Source of the DNA: Bacteroidales bacterium
GTDB taxonomy: Bacteria > Bacteroidota > Bacteroidia > Bacteroidales > UBA932
DNA: 17,926 nucleotides
Assembly (NCBI GenBank): GCA_017535125.1
Contig: JAFXUS010000068.1
Location: 1-17,926 of the forward strand
Direction: 5' to 3'
Shown here: positions 6,594 to 14,004 of the stretch, one piece after another
Layout: each line of letters opens with the position of its first letter
Position numbering within the stretch: position 1 is the stretch's first letter
Program-made: the position numbers and the translations under genes
The notes under the pieces: generated by a model
What the model was told of the DNA's origin: nothing
The model's input: the letters and a program-made list of their open reading frames with translations, nothing else
The model's database searches: none

Positions 6594-9290
6594 CTATCTC
6601 CGTACTCCGCGGACGGCTTCCGCTTCGAGGGGGTTGTCGGGCCAGGCGTGCTTGGGGTAGCGCCGGCGCAGCTCCTTGCGCACTTCGAAATAGGTGTTCG
6701 TCCAGAAACTCCGCAGGTCGGAGGTCAGCTGGACGGGCTTGTAGCCCGGCGAGAGCAGTTCCATCAGCACGGGCCGCCTGCCGCCGTCCACGCGCGGCGT
6801 GTCCGTGAGCCCGAAGCATTCCTGCAGCCGCACACGCAGCACGGGGGCCTCGGCGCCCTGGCGGTATTCGACGCGGATGCGGCTGCCGGTCGGCACCTCG
6901 ATGTGCGACGGGGCCAGGCGCTCCACGGCCTGCTGCTGCGCGTAGTCCAGCAAGGTCCAGAGGGCCGCTGCCAGGTCGATCTTCTTCAATTCGGCAACGG
7001 TGGTGGCGCGGCCCACGAAGGGGGACAGCCACGCAGGGGCGCTTTTCAGGACAGCGTCCGTGGACAGGTCCGGCAGCTCCAGTTCCGGGTGCCAGGCGGC
7101 CACGGCGGCCACGCGTCGCTGCAGGTTTCCGACCTCGTCCGAGAAATCGAGCATGGCCGTTCCTTCTTTCTGCGCGGCCTCGCAGATGGCCTGCGTCAGC
7201 AGCTCCCGAACACCTTCGGAAAGGGGTTTGGCGTCCACCAGCAGGCCGCCGATGCGACGCTCGCGCTGGGCCACGGCGGCGCCGGTCTTGCTGTCCCAGG
7301 CCACGCGGTCGCGGCTCCGGATCAGTTCCGGCAGGTCGTTCGGATCGACCGGCGCCGCCAGGAAAATGCGCCCTTCCCGGCCGGGCCGGACGCTTACGGA
7401 CGCCACCGCCAGCCACTCGCAGGCGGACAGGGCGTCTTCCGGCGGGACGGCCGCCAGCTCGCCGCTCGCGAGCTGGAAATGGCCCCGGCCCTCCGGCCGC
7501 GCCTTCGCCACCCGCTCCGGGTACGCCTGCGCCAGCAGCGCCCCGACGGCATAAGGATCCCGGGAGCGTTGGGGGGCGTTTCCGCTCCCTCCCACGTCAT
7601 TCGCCGACTTGATCGGCGAATCTCCTTCCCCGTGGCCCCGATTTCGGCCCAAATCGAGTCCACCCCCGGCATTTTTACTGGGGGTTGCCTCGAAAACGGC
7701 CTTTTTCGAGACCATCATCCTATACTGTTCTGCAATCTGCGAGATGCGTCCCCAGCGGCCGCTGCGGCCGGCCCGATGCAGGGCGTCCAGGCGCGTGGTC
7801 AGCGACGCGTCGTTTTCCGCGGTCGCCAGCGGGTCTTTTTCTTCCAGCAGCGCCGCGATCTCCGCCGCCAGAGCCACGGTCGACGGTCCTGTTCCGTCAT
7901 TCGCCGGTCCCTTCCCGTCATTCGCCGGCTTGACCGGCGAATCTCCTGCCCGCAACAACATTTTTCCGATGCGCGGATGGCAGGGCAGCGCGGAAAGCGC
8001 GCGCCCGTGCGGGGTGATGCGCCCCGTCTCGTCAATGGCTCCCAGCAGCGTCAGCAGCTGCGTTGCCTGAGCTACATGCGCGGCGGGCGGCGGGGTCAGC
8101 CAGGCGAGGTGCTCCAGCTGGCTTTCTCCCCATGCGGCGGCATCCAGGACGGTATTGGCCAGGTCGGCTTCCAGGATTTCCGGGGTGCGCGTGGCGGCCA
8201 TCCGGGCTTCCGTGGCCGGGCTCCAGAGGCGGTAGCAGACGCCCGGTGCCACCCGGCCCGCGCGGCCGCTGCGCTGGTCCGCCATGTCGCGGCTGACGCG
8301 CACCGTCTCCAGGCGGCTGAGCGCGTTCTGCGGATCGAAGACCAAGCGCCGGCAGAAACCGCCGTCCACCACGACCCGCACGCCTTCGATGGTGAGCGAG
8401 GTCTCGGCGATGGGCGTCGCCAGCACAATTTTGCGGCTCCCGGCCGGGCTCGGCGCGATGGCCGCCCGCTGCTGTTCCGGCGGGAGGAGGCCGTAGAGGG
8501 GGTAGATGTTTGCCCCTTCCACCCCGGAGAGCAGTTCCGCGCAGCAGCGGATCTCCCCTTCGCCGGGCAGGAAAGCCAGGATGTCGCCCTCGTGCTCGCG
8601 CAGCACCACCCGGACCCAGTGCGCCACGCGCTCCGCCACGTCCTCGGCCGTCGCCTCTTCGGGCGTATGCCGGACCTCTACCGGGAACATCCGCCCGGCG
8701 CTCTCGAGGAGCGGGGCATCCAGGGCTGCGCAGAGGGCATCCGTTTCGATGGTCGCGGACATCAGCAGGATGCGCAGGTCGGGCCGCAGGAGTTGCTGCG
8801 CTTCGCGGGTCAGGGCCAGCGCCACGTCGCTCTGCAGGCTTCGCTCGTGAAATTCGTCAAAGATTACGACGCCCACGCCTTCCAGCGCGGGGTCGTCCAC
8901 CAGCATCCGCGTCAGGATACCTTCGGTCAGCACCTCGATCCGCGTCGCGGCGCTCACGCGGCTCTCGAAACGGATGCGGTAGCCTACCGTCCGCCCCACC
9001 GGTTCGCCCAGCAGCGCCGCCATGCGCTCGGCGATCTGCCGCGCCGCCAGCCTCCGGGGTTCAAGGAGCAAAATCTTGCGATTTCGCTCCTTGAACAGGT
9101 TATTAGCGGGGGACGGTTCCCCCGCAACCCCCTCGGTCGCTTCGCTCCGACCCCCTGCCAGGATCGTCAAGGGAAGTACCGTCGATTTGCCGGCGCCGGG
9201 CGGGGCGGTCACCACCAGACGCGAAGAATCGGCCAGCGCCGCATTCACGGCGCCGGCGATCTCCAGTATCGGCAGGTCCGGCAGTTTCAT
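6594..9290 (-). CDS. hrpB: ATP-dependent helicase HrpB (DEAH family) carrying palindrome-encoded inserts
   Basis: A DEAH/RHA-type helicase of 898 residues, longer than the roughly 820 usual for HrpB. Motifs: Walker A PPGAGKST at 30-37, DEFH at 145-148, SAT at 178-180, and QRSGRAGR at 339-346. The C-terminal HrpB domain follows, ending in the LLSPGYKPVQLTSDLRSFW and YPKHAWPDNP signatures. Three stretches look inserted: about 46-70 (before KILLLEPRR), 449-469 (repeated PANDG) and 529-577. All coincide with palindromic DNA and keep the frame, and all helicase motifs survive, so I treat it as functional. I chose the ATG at 9290, just ahead of the conserved N-terminus; the longer frame to 9338 reads through a repeat copy and a promoter box. 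HrpB's cellular role is poorly known. Confidence 0.93.
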   Translation of the reverse strand: MKLPDLPILEIAGAVNAALADSSRLVVTAPPGAGKSTVLPLTILAGGRSEATEGVAGEPSPANNLFKERNRKILLLEPRRLAARQIAERMAALLGEPVGRTVGYRIRFESRVSAATRIEVLTEGILTRMLVDDPALEGVGVVIFDEFHERSLQSDVALALTREAQQLLRPDLRILLMSATIETDALCAALDAPLLESAGRMFPVEVRHTPEEATAEDVAERVAHWVRVVLREHEGDILAFLPGEGEIRCCAELLSGVEGANIYPLYGLLPPEQQRAAIAPSPAGSRKIVLATPIAETSLTIEGVRVVVDGGFCRRLVFDPQNALSRLETVRVSRDMADQRSGRAGRVAPGVCYRLWSPATEARMAATRTPEILEADLANTVLDAAAWGESQLEHLAWLTPPPAAHVAQATQLLTLLGAIDETGRITPHGRALSALPCHPRIGKMLLRAGDSPVKPANDGKGPANDGTGPSTVALAAEIAALLEEKDPLATAENDASLTTRLDALHRAGRSGRWGRISQIAEQYRMMVSKKAVFEATPSKNAGGGLDLGRNRGHGEGDSPIKSANDVGGSGNAPQRSRDPYAVGALLAQAYPERVAKARPEGRGHFQLASGELAAVPPEDALSACEWLAVASVSVRPGREGRIFLAAPVDPNDLPELIRSRDRVAWDSKTGAAVAQRERRIGGLLVDAKPLSEGVRELLTQAICEAAQKEGTAMLDFSDEVGNLQRRVAAVAAWHPELELPDLSTDAVLKSAPAWLSPFVGRATTVAELKKIDLAAALWTLLDYAQQQAVERLAPSHIEVPTGSRIRVEYRQGAEAPVLRVRLQECFGLTDTPRVDGGRRPVLMELLSPGYKPVQLTSDLRSFWTNTYFEVRKELRRRYPKHAWPDNPLEAEAVRGVRR
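7562..7712. repeat. Array of five short inverted repeats inside hrpB
   Basis: Five palindromes follow one another. Arms are GGGAGCG/CGCTCCC (7562-7568, 7583-7589); a full GTC...CTCC element at 7596-7625 with arms ATTCGCCGA/TCGGCGAAT; CGATTT/AAATCG (7639-7644, 7651-7656); ACCCCC/GGGGGT (7662-7667, 7680-7685); and CTCGAAAA/TTTTCGAG (7689-7696, 7703-7710). Together they encode about residues 527-577 of HrpB, a stretch with no helicase motif, and the frame is intact. Confidence 0.8.
7896..7946 (+). repeat. Palindromic element with duplicated left half, inside hrpB
   Basis: The full copy is at 7917-7946: GTC, arm ATTCGCCGG, loop CTTGA, arm CCGGCGAAT, CTCC. It is identical over 30 bases to the copy at 9322-9351, which lies in the opposite orientation. 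A left-half copy (GTCATTCGCCGGTCC) stands 21 bases earlier at 7896. Together they encode the repeated PANDG peptide at HrpB residues 449-469. Confidence 0.88.
9060..9152. repeat. Three-hairpin insert near the start of hrpB
   Basis: The first hairpin, 9060-9095, has 16-base arms (TTCAAGGAGCAAAATC and its complement with one mismatch) around TTGC. The second, 9106-9125, has arms GCGGGGGA/TCCCCCGC. The third, 9135-9152, has arms GGTCG/CGACC around a CTTCGCTC loop. They encode about HrpB residues 46-72, an extra stretch between the Walker A strand and the conserved LEPRR. Confidence 0.78.
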
Positions 9291-9295
9291 CCCCA

Positions 9296-9303
9296 CAAAG
9301 ATA
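9296..9303 (-). promoter_or_regulatory. -7 box directly in front of hrpB
   Basis: Reads TATCTTTG on the minus strand, a perfect TAnnTTTG match ending only 5 bases before the hrpB ATG. If used, the mRNA would be leaderless or nearly so. No -33 TTG is seen at proper spacing. Confidence 0.5.
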
Positions 9304-9321
9304 GGAAAAAAACGTGGGGCC

Positions 9322-9351
9322 GGAGATTCGCCGGTCAAGCCGGCGAATGAC
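9322..9351 (-). repeat. Palindromic element between the esterase and hrpB
   Basis: A full copy on the minus strand, identical to the copy at 7917-7946. It lies 12 bases beyond the esterase stop codon and upstream of the hrpB promoter box, so it could end esterase transcripts, although no T-run follows. Its right part would encode the MTGESPA start of the overlong hrpB frame, which argues against that longer start. Confidence 0.88.
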
Positions 9352-9363
9352 GGAAAAGCGTAA

Positions 9364-10860
9364 TTACGGTCTCGGGCCGAAGTTGGGGCGCGGGGGCACC
9401 AGCGGCTCGCCCATGGCGGAGGCTTCCGCGTCGGACTCGTCCAGCTTCCACACCATGAACTGCGGCGTGGCGGCGGTGTACGGCGTCCATTCGCCCCCGT
9501 CGGGACCGTTCGGGTCGCCGAACTTGGCGAAGTTGGACCAGGCGGTCAGCATGCGCTCGGACAGATCCCAGTCGCCTTGCGTCCAGGGCCGCCAGCAGTG
9601 CTCCAGCGACTTGAACACGAACCAGAGGTCGGAGGAATGGAAGGCGCCCTGCAGCACGTTCGGCCGGCCGTCGGTCGGCAGCGGACGCGCGAACTGGTAG
9701 GCGTAGGCCTTGCCGCCCATCTCCTCGCGGTTGAGGCAGAAGGAGCGGATCTGGTCGCCCATGTTGCCGGAATCGTTCAGCGTGTAGCCGATCATGTACG
9801 GAACCTGCGCCAGCGTTCCGTCGATGCACGCCTCGTCGAAGCTCTCCGGCAGCACGTAGCCGTCGATGTACGGGCTGATGGGCATGGCGGAGAGGATACT
9901 GCGCTTGCCGGTGACGGAGGTGTAGATGCTGCCGAGGGCGTAGATCGTCTCCGTGGAGGCGGCGCGCATCTTCTTGAGGTCGGTCAGGTTCGCCCAGTCC
10001 ATCACCTCCTTGACGGATTTCTCCGCGTCGGCGAGGGTGGCGTTCTGCTGCATCGGCAGGGCGGGAGCGCCCGGGAACATCGGCTGTACGGGCTTGCGCG
10101 GATCCACGAGGCCGCTGCCGCTCATGATGACGGCCTTGTTGAAGAGGCCCTTGGTCAGCGGCGAGGCGCTCAGGAACTTCACGCTGCGCGAACCGGCGCT
10201 CTGGCCGAAAATCATCACGTTATCGGGATCGCCGCCGAACTGGGCGATGTTCTTCTTGACCCATTTCAGCACCTCGATCTGGTCCAGCGTGCCCCAGTTG
10301 CCGGTGGCGTGCTCCGGGTCCTCGGCCGAAATCTCAGGATGGGCGAGGAAGCCGAACGGCCCCACGCGGTAGTTGAACGACACCAGGACGACGTCCTTGC
10401 CCGCCCAGTTCTTGCCGTCGAATTCCGGCTCGCTGCCCCAGCCTTCGCGGAGGCCGCCGCCGAAAATCCACACGGCCACGGGGAGTTTCTTGTCCACCTG
10501 GCCGGGGGCCTTGGTCCAGACGTTCAGGTAAAGGCAGTCCTCGCTGTAGGGAGCTTCGTCGCCATAGCCCCACTCGGTGGTGTAGCCGCCGGGATAGTGG
10601 GCGGCCTGGAACGGCGGATGGTTGAATTTGTCGCAGACTTTCACGCCTTCCCAGGGGATGACGGGCTGCGGCGCGCGCCAGCGATTCTCGCCCAGCGGCG
10701 GGGCGGCATAGGGAATGCCGCGGAAGACGGTGACGCCGGGGGCGTCGTCGAGCAGAACGCCCTGCACCTGGCCGCCCTCGATGGTGAGGACGGGGTTCTC
10801 CGGAACGGAAGCGCACGCGGCCAGGGCCAGCGCGCTGAGGAGGATCACTAATTTTCTCAT
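9364..10860 (-). CDS. Type-B carboxylesterase/lipase-family lipoprotein
   Basis: An alpha/beta-hydrolase of the carboxylesterase type B family, 498 residues, predicted to be a lipoprotein. A short basic N-terminus and hydrophobic run end in the lipobox LAAC with C16. Visible landmarks: FRGIPYAAPPLGENRW at 46-61, SEDCLYLNVW at 106-115, the oxyanion-loop segment FGGG at 133-136 (usually HGGG), the nucleophile S221 in GQSAG (usually GESAG), D363 in the GYTLNDSG loop as likely acid, and H408 in GAFHSSDLW. The substrate is unknown; an ester of plant or host glycans, or a xenobiotic, is possible. I chose the ATG at 10860 because it starts the signal peptide; the frame extends upstream to 10962 without signal-like sequence. 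It is divergent from the zincin gene. Confidence 0.92.
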   Translation of the reverse strand: MRKLVILLSALALAACASVPENPVLTIEGGQVQGVLLDDAPGVTVFRGIPYAAPPLGENRWRAPQPVIPWEGVKVCDKFNHPPFQAAHYPGGYTTEWGYGDEAPYSEDCLYLNVWTKAPGQVDKKLPVAVWIFGGGLREGWGSEPEFDGKNWAGKDVVLVSFNYRVGPFGFLAHPEISAEDPEHATGNWGTLDQIEVLKWVKKNIAQFGGDPDNVMIFGQSAGSRSVKFLSASPLTKGLFNKAVIMSGSGLVDPRKPVQPMFPGAPALPMQQNATLADAEKSVKEVMDWANLTDLKKMRAASTETIYALGSIYTSVTGKRSILSAMPISPYIDGYVLPESFDEACIDGTLAQVPYMIGYTLNDSGNMGDQIRSFCLNREEMGGKAYAYQFARPLPTDGRPNVLQGAFHSSDLWFVFKSLEHCWRPWTQGDWDLSERMLTAWSNFAKFGDPNGPDGGEWTPYTAATPQFMVWKLDESDAEASAMGEPLVPPRPNFGPRP

Positions 10861-11013
10861 ATCGACAGGTTTAACTTTCTTATCAGCCAAGTTAAAAAGA
10901 GAATTCCGCACGCGCAAGAGGCCGTCCGCCCGTTGACTAAAAAATAAAACAAAATGACGCATAACGGCGAAAATTCCCTATCTTAGGACCGCAAAGATCA
11001 AATACTGCCATTT
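10861..11013. promoter_or_regulatory. Divergent intergenic region with candidate promoters
   Basis: 153 bases separate the divergent esterase and zincin genes. For the esterase, TAACTTGG (10887-10894, one mismatch to TAnnTTTG) lies 20 bases downstream of a TTG (10915-10917) on the minus strand, good -33/-7 spacing. For the zincin the best match is TATCTTAG at 10979-10986, also one mismatch, with no TTG at proper distance. No operator-like repeat was found. Confidence 0.45.
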
Positions 11014-13464
11014 ATGATGAAAAGAATCGCATCTGTCGCGGCCGCGCTGCTCGCCCTCTGTTTCGTGGCGGGCGCCCAGGGTCGCAGACCCGGTCCGGCG
11101 CCGGAGGCCCCCAAGGACAATGACAAGAAAGAGGAAGCCGTCGAGCTGACCATGACCCCCGGCCTGTTCGGCGTGGCGAAACACGAGAACGACTGGTACT
11201 TCGAGGTGCCCGACTCCCTGCTGGGCCGCCGCATGCTCGCCGTGACCCGTTTCGTGAGCAACACCGTCGACGCCGGTAATTACGGCGGCGAAGAGGTCAA
11301 CGAGCAGATGATCTACTGGGAGAAAGCATCCAACGGCAACCTGCTGCTCCGCACCCACGTGCTAAGCATCCAGGCCGCGGAGGACCAGGAAATATTCAAA
11401 GCCGTGAAGGTGAGTTCCGAGAACCCCATCGTGGCCTCCTTCAAGCCGGAAAAGAACAGTCCGGAGGGCGCTACGCGCGTCAAGGTGAACAGCCTCTTCG
11501 AGGGAGACGTCCAGGTCTTTTCGCTTACCCCGGGCGACAAGCGTGGCTACAACCTCGGTGGCGTCAAGGGCGACGCCTCCTTCATCGAGAGCGTCCGCAC
11601 CTATCCGATCAATACGGAGGTCACCGTGACCAAGACCTTCAACTATAACACGCCCGCAGGAGGCGGCCCCGGCAGCCCCGCCCAGCAGGCCCGCAATCTC
11701 CCTGCCGGCCGCCAGGCCGGTACGGTCACGGTTGTGCTGAATACCTCCATCCTCCTGCTTCCCGAGACGCCGATGCAGCAGCGTTGGTTCGACCCGCGCG
11801 TGGGCTATTTCGCCGGCGGCTACAGCGAATTCTCCGACGACCAGCAGGGCGTCAAGGACATCCGCTTCATCGCCCGCTGGCGCCTGGAAGCCCGTCCCGA
11901 GGACGTTGAAAAGCAGCGGCGCGGCGAGCTCGTGGAGCCGGTCAAGCCCATCGTGTACTACATCGACCCGGCTACGCCGAAACAGTGGCGCAAATACCTC
12001 ATCGCCGGCGTCAACGACTGGCAGGCCGCTTTCGAGCAGGCCGGCTGGAAGAATGCCATCCACGCCGAGGAATGGCCGGAAAATGCCGAGGAGCTGGGCA
12101 TGAGCCTGGAGGACGCCCGTTTCTCCGTGATCCGCTACCTCGCGTCCCCGATTGCGAACGCCTACGGCCCCAACGTCCATGATCCCCGTTCCGGGGAAAT
12201 CCTGGAGAGCCACATCGGCTGGTACCACAACGTCATGACCCTGGTCCACGACTGGTATCAGGTCCAGGCCGGTGCCGTGGATGCACGCGCCCGCAAGATC
12301 AAATTTGACGAAGAACTGATGGGCGACCTGATCCGCTTCGTTTCCTCCCACGAGGTGGGCCATACCCTCGGTCTGCGCCACAACATGGGCTCCAGTTCCC
12401 AGACCCCCGTCGAGAAACTTCGCGACAAGGCCTGGGTGGAGGAGCACGGCCACACCGTCTCCATCATGGACTACGCCCGCTTCAACTACGTCGCGCAGCC
12501 GGAAGACAACATCGGCAAGGCCGGCCTCTATCCGCGTATCAACGACTACGACAAGTGGGCCATCGAGTTCGGTTACAAGCCGACCTATCTCAAGACCGCG
12601 AAAGAGGACCATCTGTATTGGAACAAGGTCATCATCGAGCGCCTGGCGGCGAATCCGCGCCTGTGGTTCGGCGGCGAAGGCCGCGACAGCGATCCGCGCG
12701 CGCTGACCGAGGACCTCGGCGACGACGCCGTGGCCGCCAGCACCTACGGCATCATGAACCTCAAGCGCATCCTTCCGCAGATTCCCGAGTGGAACAAGGA
12801 GGAAGCTGACATGTTTGACAACGTGTCCCGCATGTACGATGCCGTCGTGGGCCAGTTCAACCGCTACCTGGGCCACGTCTCCGCCAATATCGGCGGCCGC
12901 TTCATCACCAACCACAGCATCGAGCAGCCCGACGTCGTGAAATACGCCCCCGTCCCCAAGGAACGCCAGAAGGCGGCCCTGAAGTGGCTTGACGAGAATA
13001 TCTTCCACGAGCCGTCCTGGCTCCTGGACGTGCCCTATCTCTGGGAGATTACCGACCGTCCGGACACCTACTGGTCCCGCTTGATCAGCGGTGTGATCAG
13101 CTCCGGCAACCTGCTCAGCGTTGCGAAAATCGGGCGACTCGCCCAGTTTGCGGAAAATGACGCCGCCAACTACAAGCCGGAGGAGTACCTCGCCGATCTG
13201 GAGGGAATGGTCTTCACCGAACTCGCCAAGGGTGGCAAGGTCGACGGATACCGCCGCTTCCTGCAGCGCCACTACGTCACGGTGGCCCTGGAGGTCGCAG
13301 CGACCGCGCCGGCCCGCAACACCGACGTGCGCGCCCTGCTGCTCGCCCAGCTTGAGGGCATCAGCAAGCGTGCGGCCAAGGCCAAATCGTCCGATACCGT
13401 CACCCAGGCGCACTGGGGAGCGCTCGCCCGCCAGATCGAAACAGGACTCAAGGACCTGAAATAA
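11014..13464 (+). CDS. Secreted zinc-dependent metalloprotease, DUF5117/DUF4953 type
   Basis: An 816-residue protein with a signal peptide (residues 1 to about 21, basic start, hydrophobic core, ending near AGAQ). The N-terminal domain contains TMTPGLFGVAKHENDWYFEV and SLLGRRMLAVTRF (about 47-80), as in DUF5118/DUF5117 proteins of Bacteroidetes. The catalytic region has HEVGHTLGLRH at 446-456 (zinc ligands H446, H450, H456; base E447) and SIMDYARF at 483-490, a Met-turn-like segment with M485, so it belongs to the zincins of metzincin type. Substrate unknown; such proteins are periplasmic or exported. Residues 226-237 (ARNLPAGRQAGT) are encoded by a small palindrome and look inserted. The start could be either of two adjacent ATG codons at 11014 and 11017. 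Confidence 0.93.
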   Translation: MMKRIASVAAALLALCFVAGAQGRRPGPAPEAPKDNDKKEEAVELTMTPGLFGVAKHENDWYFEVPDSLLGRRMLAVTRFVSNTVDAGNYGGEEVNEQMIYWEKASNGNLLLRTHVLSIQAAEDQEIFKAVKVSSENPIVASFKPEKNSPEGATRVKVNSLFEGDVQVFSLTPGDKRGYNLGGVKGDASFIESVRTYPINTEVTVTKTFNYNTPAGGGPGSPAQQARNLPAGRQAGTVTVVLNTSILLLPETPMQQRWFDPRVGYFAGGYSEFSDDQQGVKDIRFIARWRLEARPEDVEKQRRGELVEPVKPIVYYIDPATPKQWRKYLIAGVNDWQAAFEQAGWKNAIHAEEWPENAEELGMSLEDARFSVIRYLASPIANAYGPNVHDPRSGEILESHIGWYHNVMTLVHDWYQVQAGAVDARARKIKFDEELMGDLIRFVSSHEVGHTLGLRHNMGSSSQTPVEKLRDKAWVEEHGHTVSIMDYARFNYVAQPEDNIGKAGLYPRINDYDKWAIEFGYKPTYLKTAKEDHLYWNKVIIERLAANPRLWFGGEGRDSDPRALTEDLGDDAVAASTYGIMNLKRILPQIPEWNKEEADMFDNVSRMYDAVVGQFNRYLGHVSANIGGRFITNHSIEQPDVVKYAPVPKERQKAALKWLDENIFHEPSWLLDVPYLWEITDRPDTYWSRLISGVISSGNLLSVAKIGRLAQFAENDAANYKPEEYLADLEGMVFTELAKGGKVDGYRRFLQRHYVTVALEVAATAPARNTDVRALLLAQLEGISKRAAKAKSSDTVTQAHWGALARQIETGLKDLK
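11694..11727. repeat. Palindromic insert inside the zincin gene (LPAGRQAG-type)
   Basis: The core hairpin has arms CCGGCC (11705-11710) and GGCCGG (11715-11720) around GCCA, extended by a G-T and a T-A pair. It is preceded by AATCTCC, the same bases that end the other palindromic elements. It encodes NLPAGRQAG in the zincin between two domains, in frame. Peptides of this LPAGRQAG kind recur in bacterial proteins through small repeats, as far as I know. Confidence 0.6.
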
Positions 13465-13474
13465 AAATAATTGC

Positions 13475-13482
13475 TACCTTTG
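13475..13482 (+). promoter_or_regulatory. -7 box for the DUF4251 gene
   Basis: Reads TACCTTTG, a perfect TAnnTTTG match, 10 bases after the zincin stop. It ends 6 bases before the ATG at 13489 and 24 bases before the ATG at 13507. No -33 TTG at standard spacing is seen. Confidence 0.65.
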
Positions 13483-13488
13483 CAGCGT

Positions 13489-14001
13489 ATGATGAGACGC
13501 AATACCATGAAATGGCTGGGTTCCCTGATCCTGCTTGTCGTTCTGGCGGCGGGCTGTGGCGCGATGCGCCAAAGCGCCGCGGAGCGCAGGGCCGAAGGGG
13601 CCCGCGCCGCGACGCTCGTCCAGCAGGCGCTGGACGCCCGCCAATATACAATCCATGTCGAATTCATGAATCCCGCCCGCGGTGCCAGCCGTAACGTGGG
13701 TGGCGACGGCTACTCGCTTACCGTCGATGGCGACAAGGTCAATTCGCACCTGCCTTATATGGGCACGGCCTACTCGGTCCCCTATGGCGGCGGCAAGGTG
13801 CTGACTTTCGAGGACGATATTGATGAATACGCGGAGATTCAGGCCAAGCCCGACCGTCGTGTTTTCGTGTTCACGACCAACAACGACGAGGACGTCATCA
13901 CCTTCGAGGTGACCGTCTTCGACAATGGCCGGGCGGACATCGCGGTCCACAGCCGGAACCGCGAGCAGATCTCGTATCGGGGCCAGCTCGAGACGGAATA
14001 A
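13489..14001 (+). CDS. DUF4251 family lipoprotein
   Basis: A small exported protein of 170 residues from the ATG at 13489, or 164 from the ATG at 13507. The signal ends in LAAGC, a lipobox, so the mature protein is anchored by that cysteine. The body matches what I know of DUF4251: an EFMNPARGASR segment, GGDGYSLTVDGDKVNSHLPYMGTAYS in the middle (where LPYxGxAY is the family hallmark), then alternating strands ending in HSRNREQISYRGQL. Function is unknown; the family is common in Bacteroidetes. The promoter box lies only 6 bases before the first ATG, so the second start (MKWLG) with a leader of about 20 bases is a real alternative. The frame to a TTG at 13471 would begin before the promoter box and is rejected. 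Confidence 0.88.
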   Translation: MMRRNTMKWLGSLILLVVLAAGCGAMRQSAAERRAEGARAATLVQQALDARQYTIHVEFMNPARGASRNVGGDGYSLTVDGDKVNSHLPYMGTAYSVPYGGGKVLTFEDDIDEYAEIQAKPDRRVFVFTTNNDEDVITFEVTVFDNGRADIAVHSRNREQISYRGQLETE

Positions 14002-14004
14002 TCT

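Noticed and set aside
6594..9290. Calling hrpB a pseudogene because of its inserts
   Set aside because: The frame is open throughout, and the Walker A, DEFH, SAT and QRSGRAGR motifs and the C-terminal signatures are all intact.
9291..9338. Longer hrpB start
   Set aside because: The extra 16 codons run through a palindromic repeat copy and the promoter box and are not HrpB-like.
6648..9350. A 900-codon open frame antisense to hrpB
   Set aside because: It is a GC-rich shadow: composition is dominated by Arg, Gly, His and Gln with no recognisable motif, while the minus frame holds all DEAH helicase motifs.
1555..9351. Reading the repeated palindromes as a CRISPR array
   Set aside because: Copies are kilobases apart, in both orientations, vary in their arms, and have no spacer pattern or cas genes.
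11362..13413. A 683-codon open frame antisense to the zincin
   Set aside because: It has no domain signature and mirrors codon bias of the plus-strand gene, which has a signal peptide and HExxHxxGxxH.
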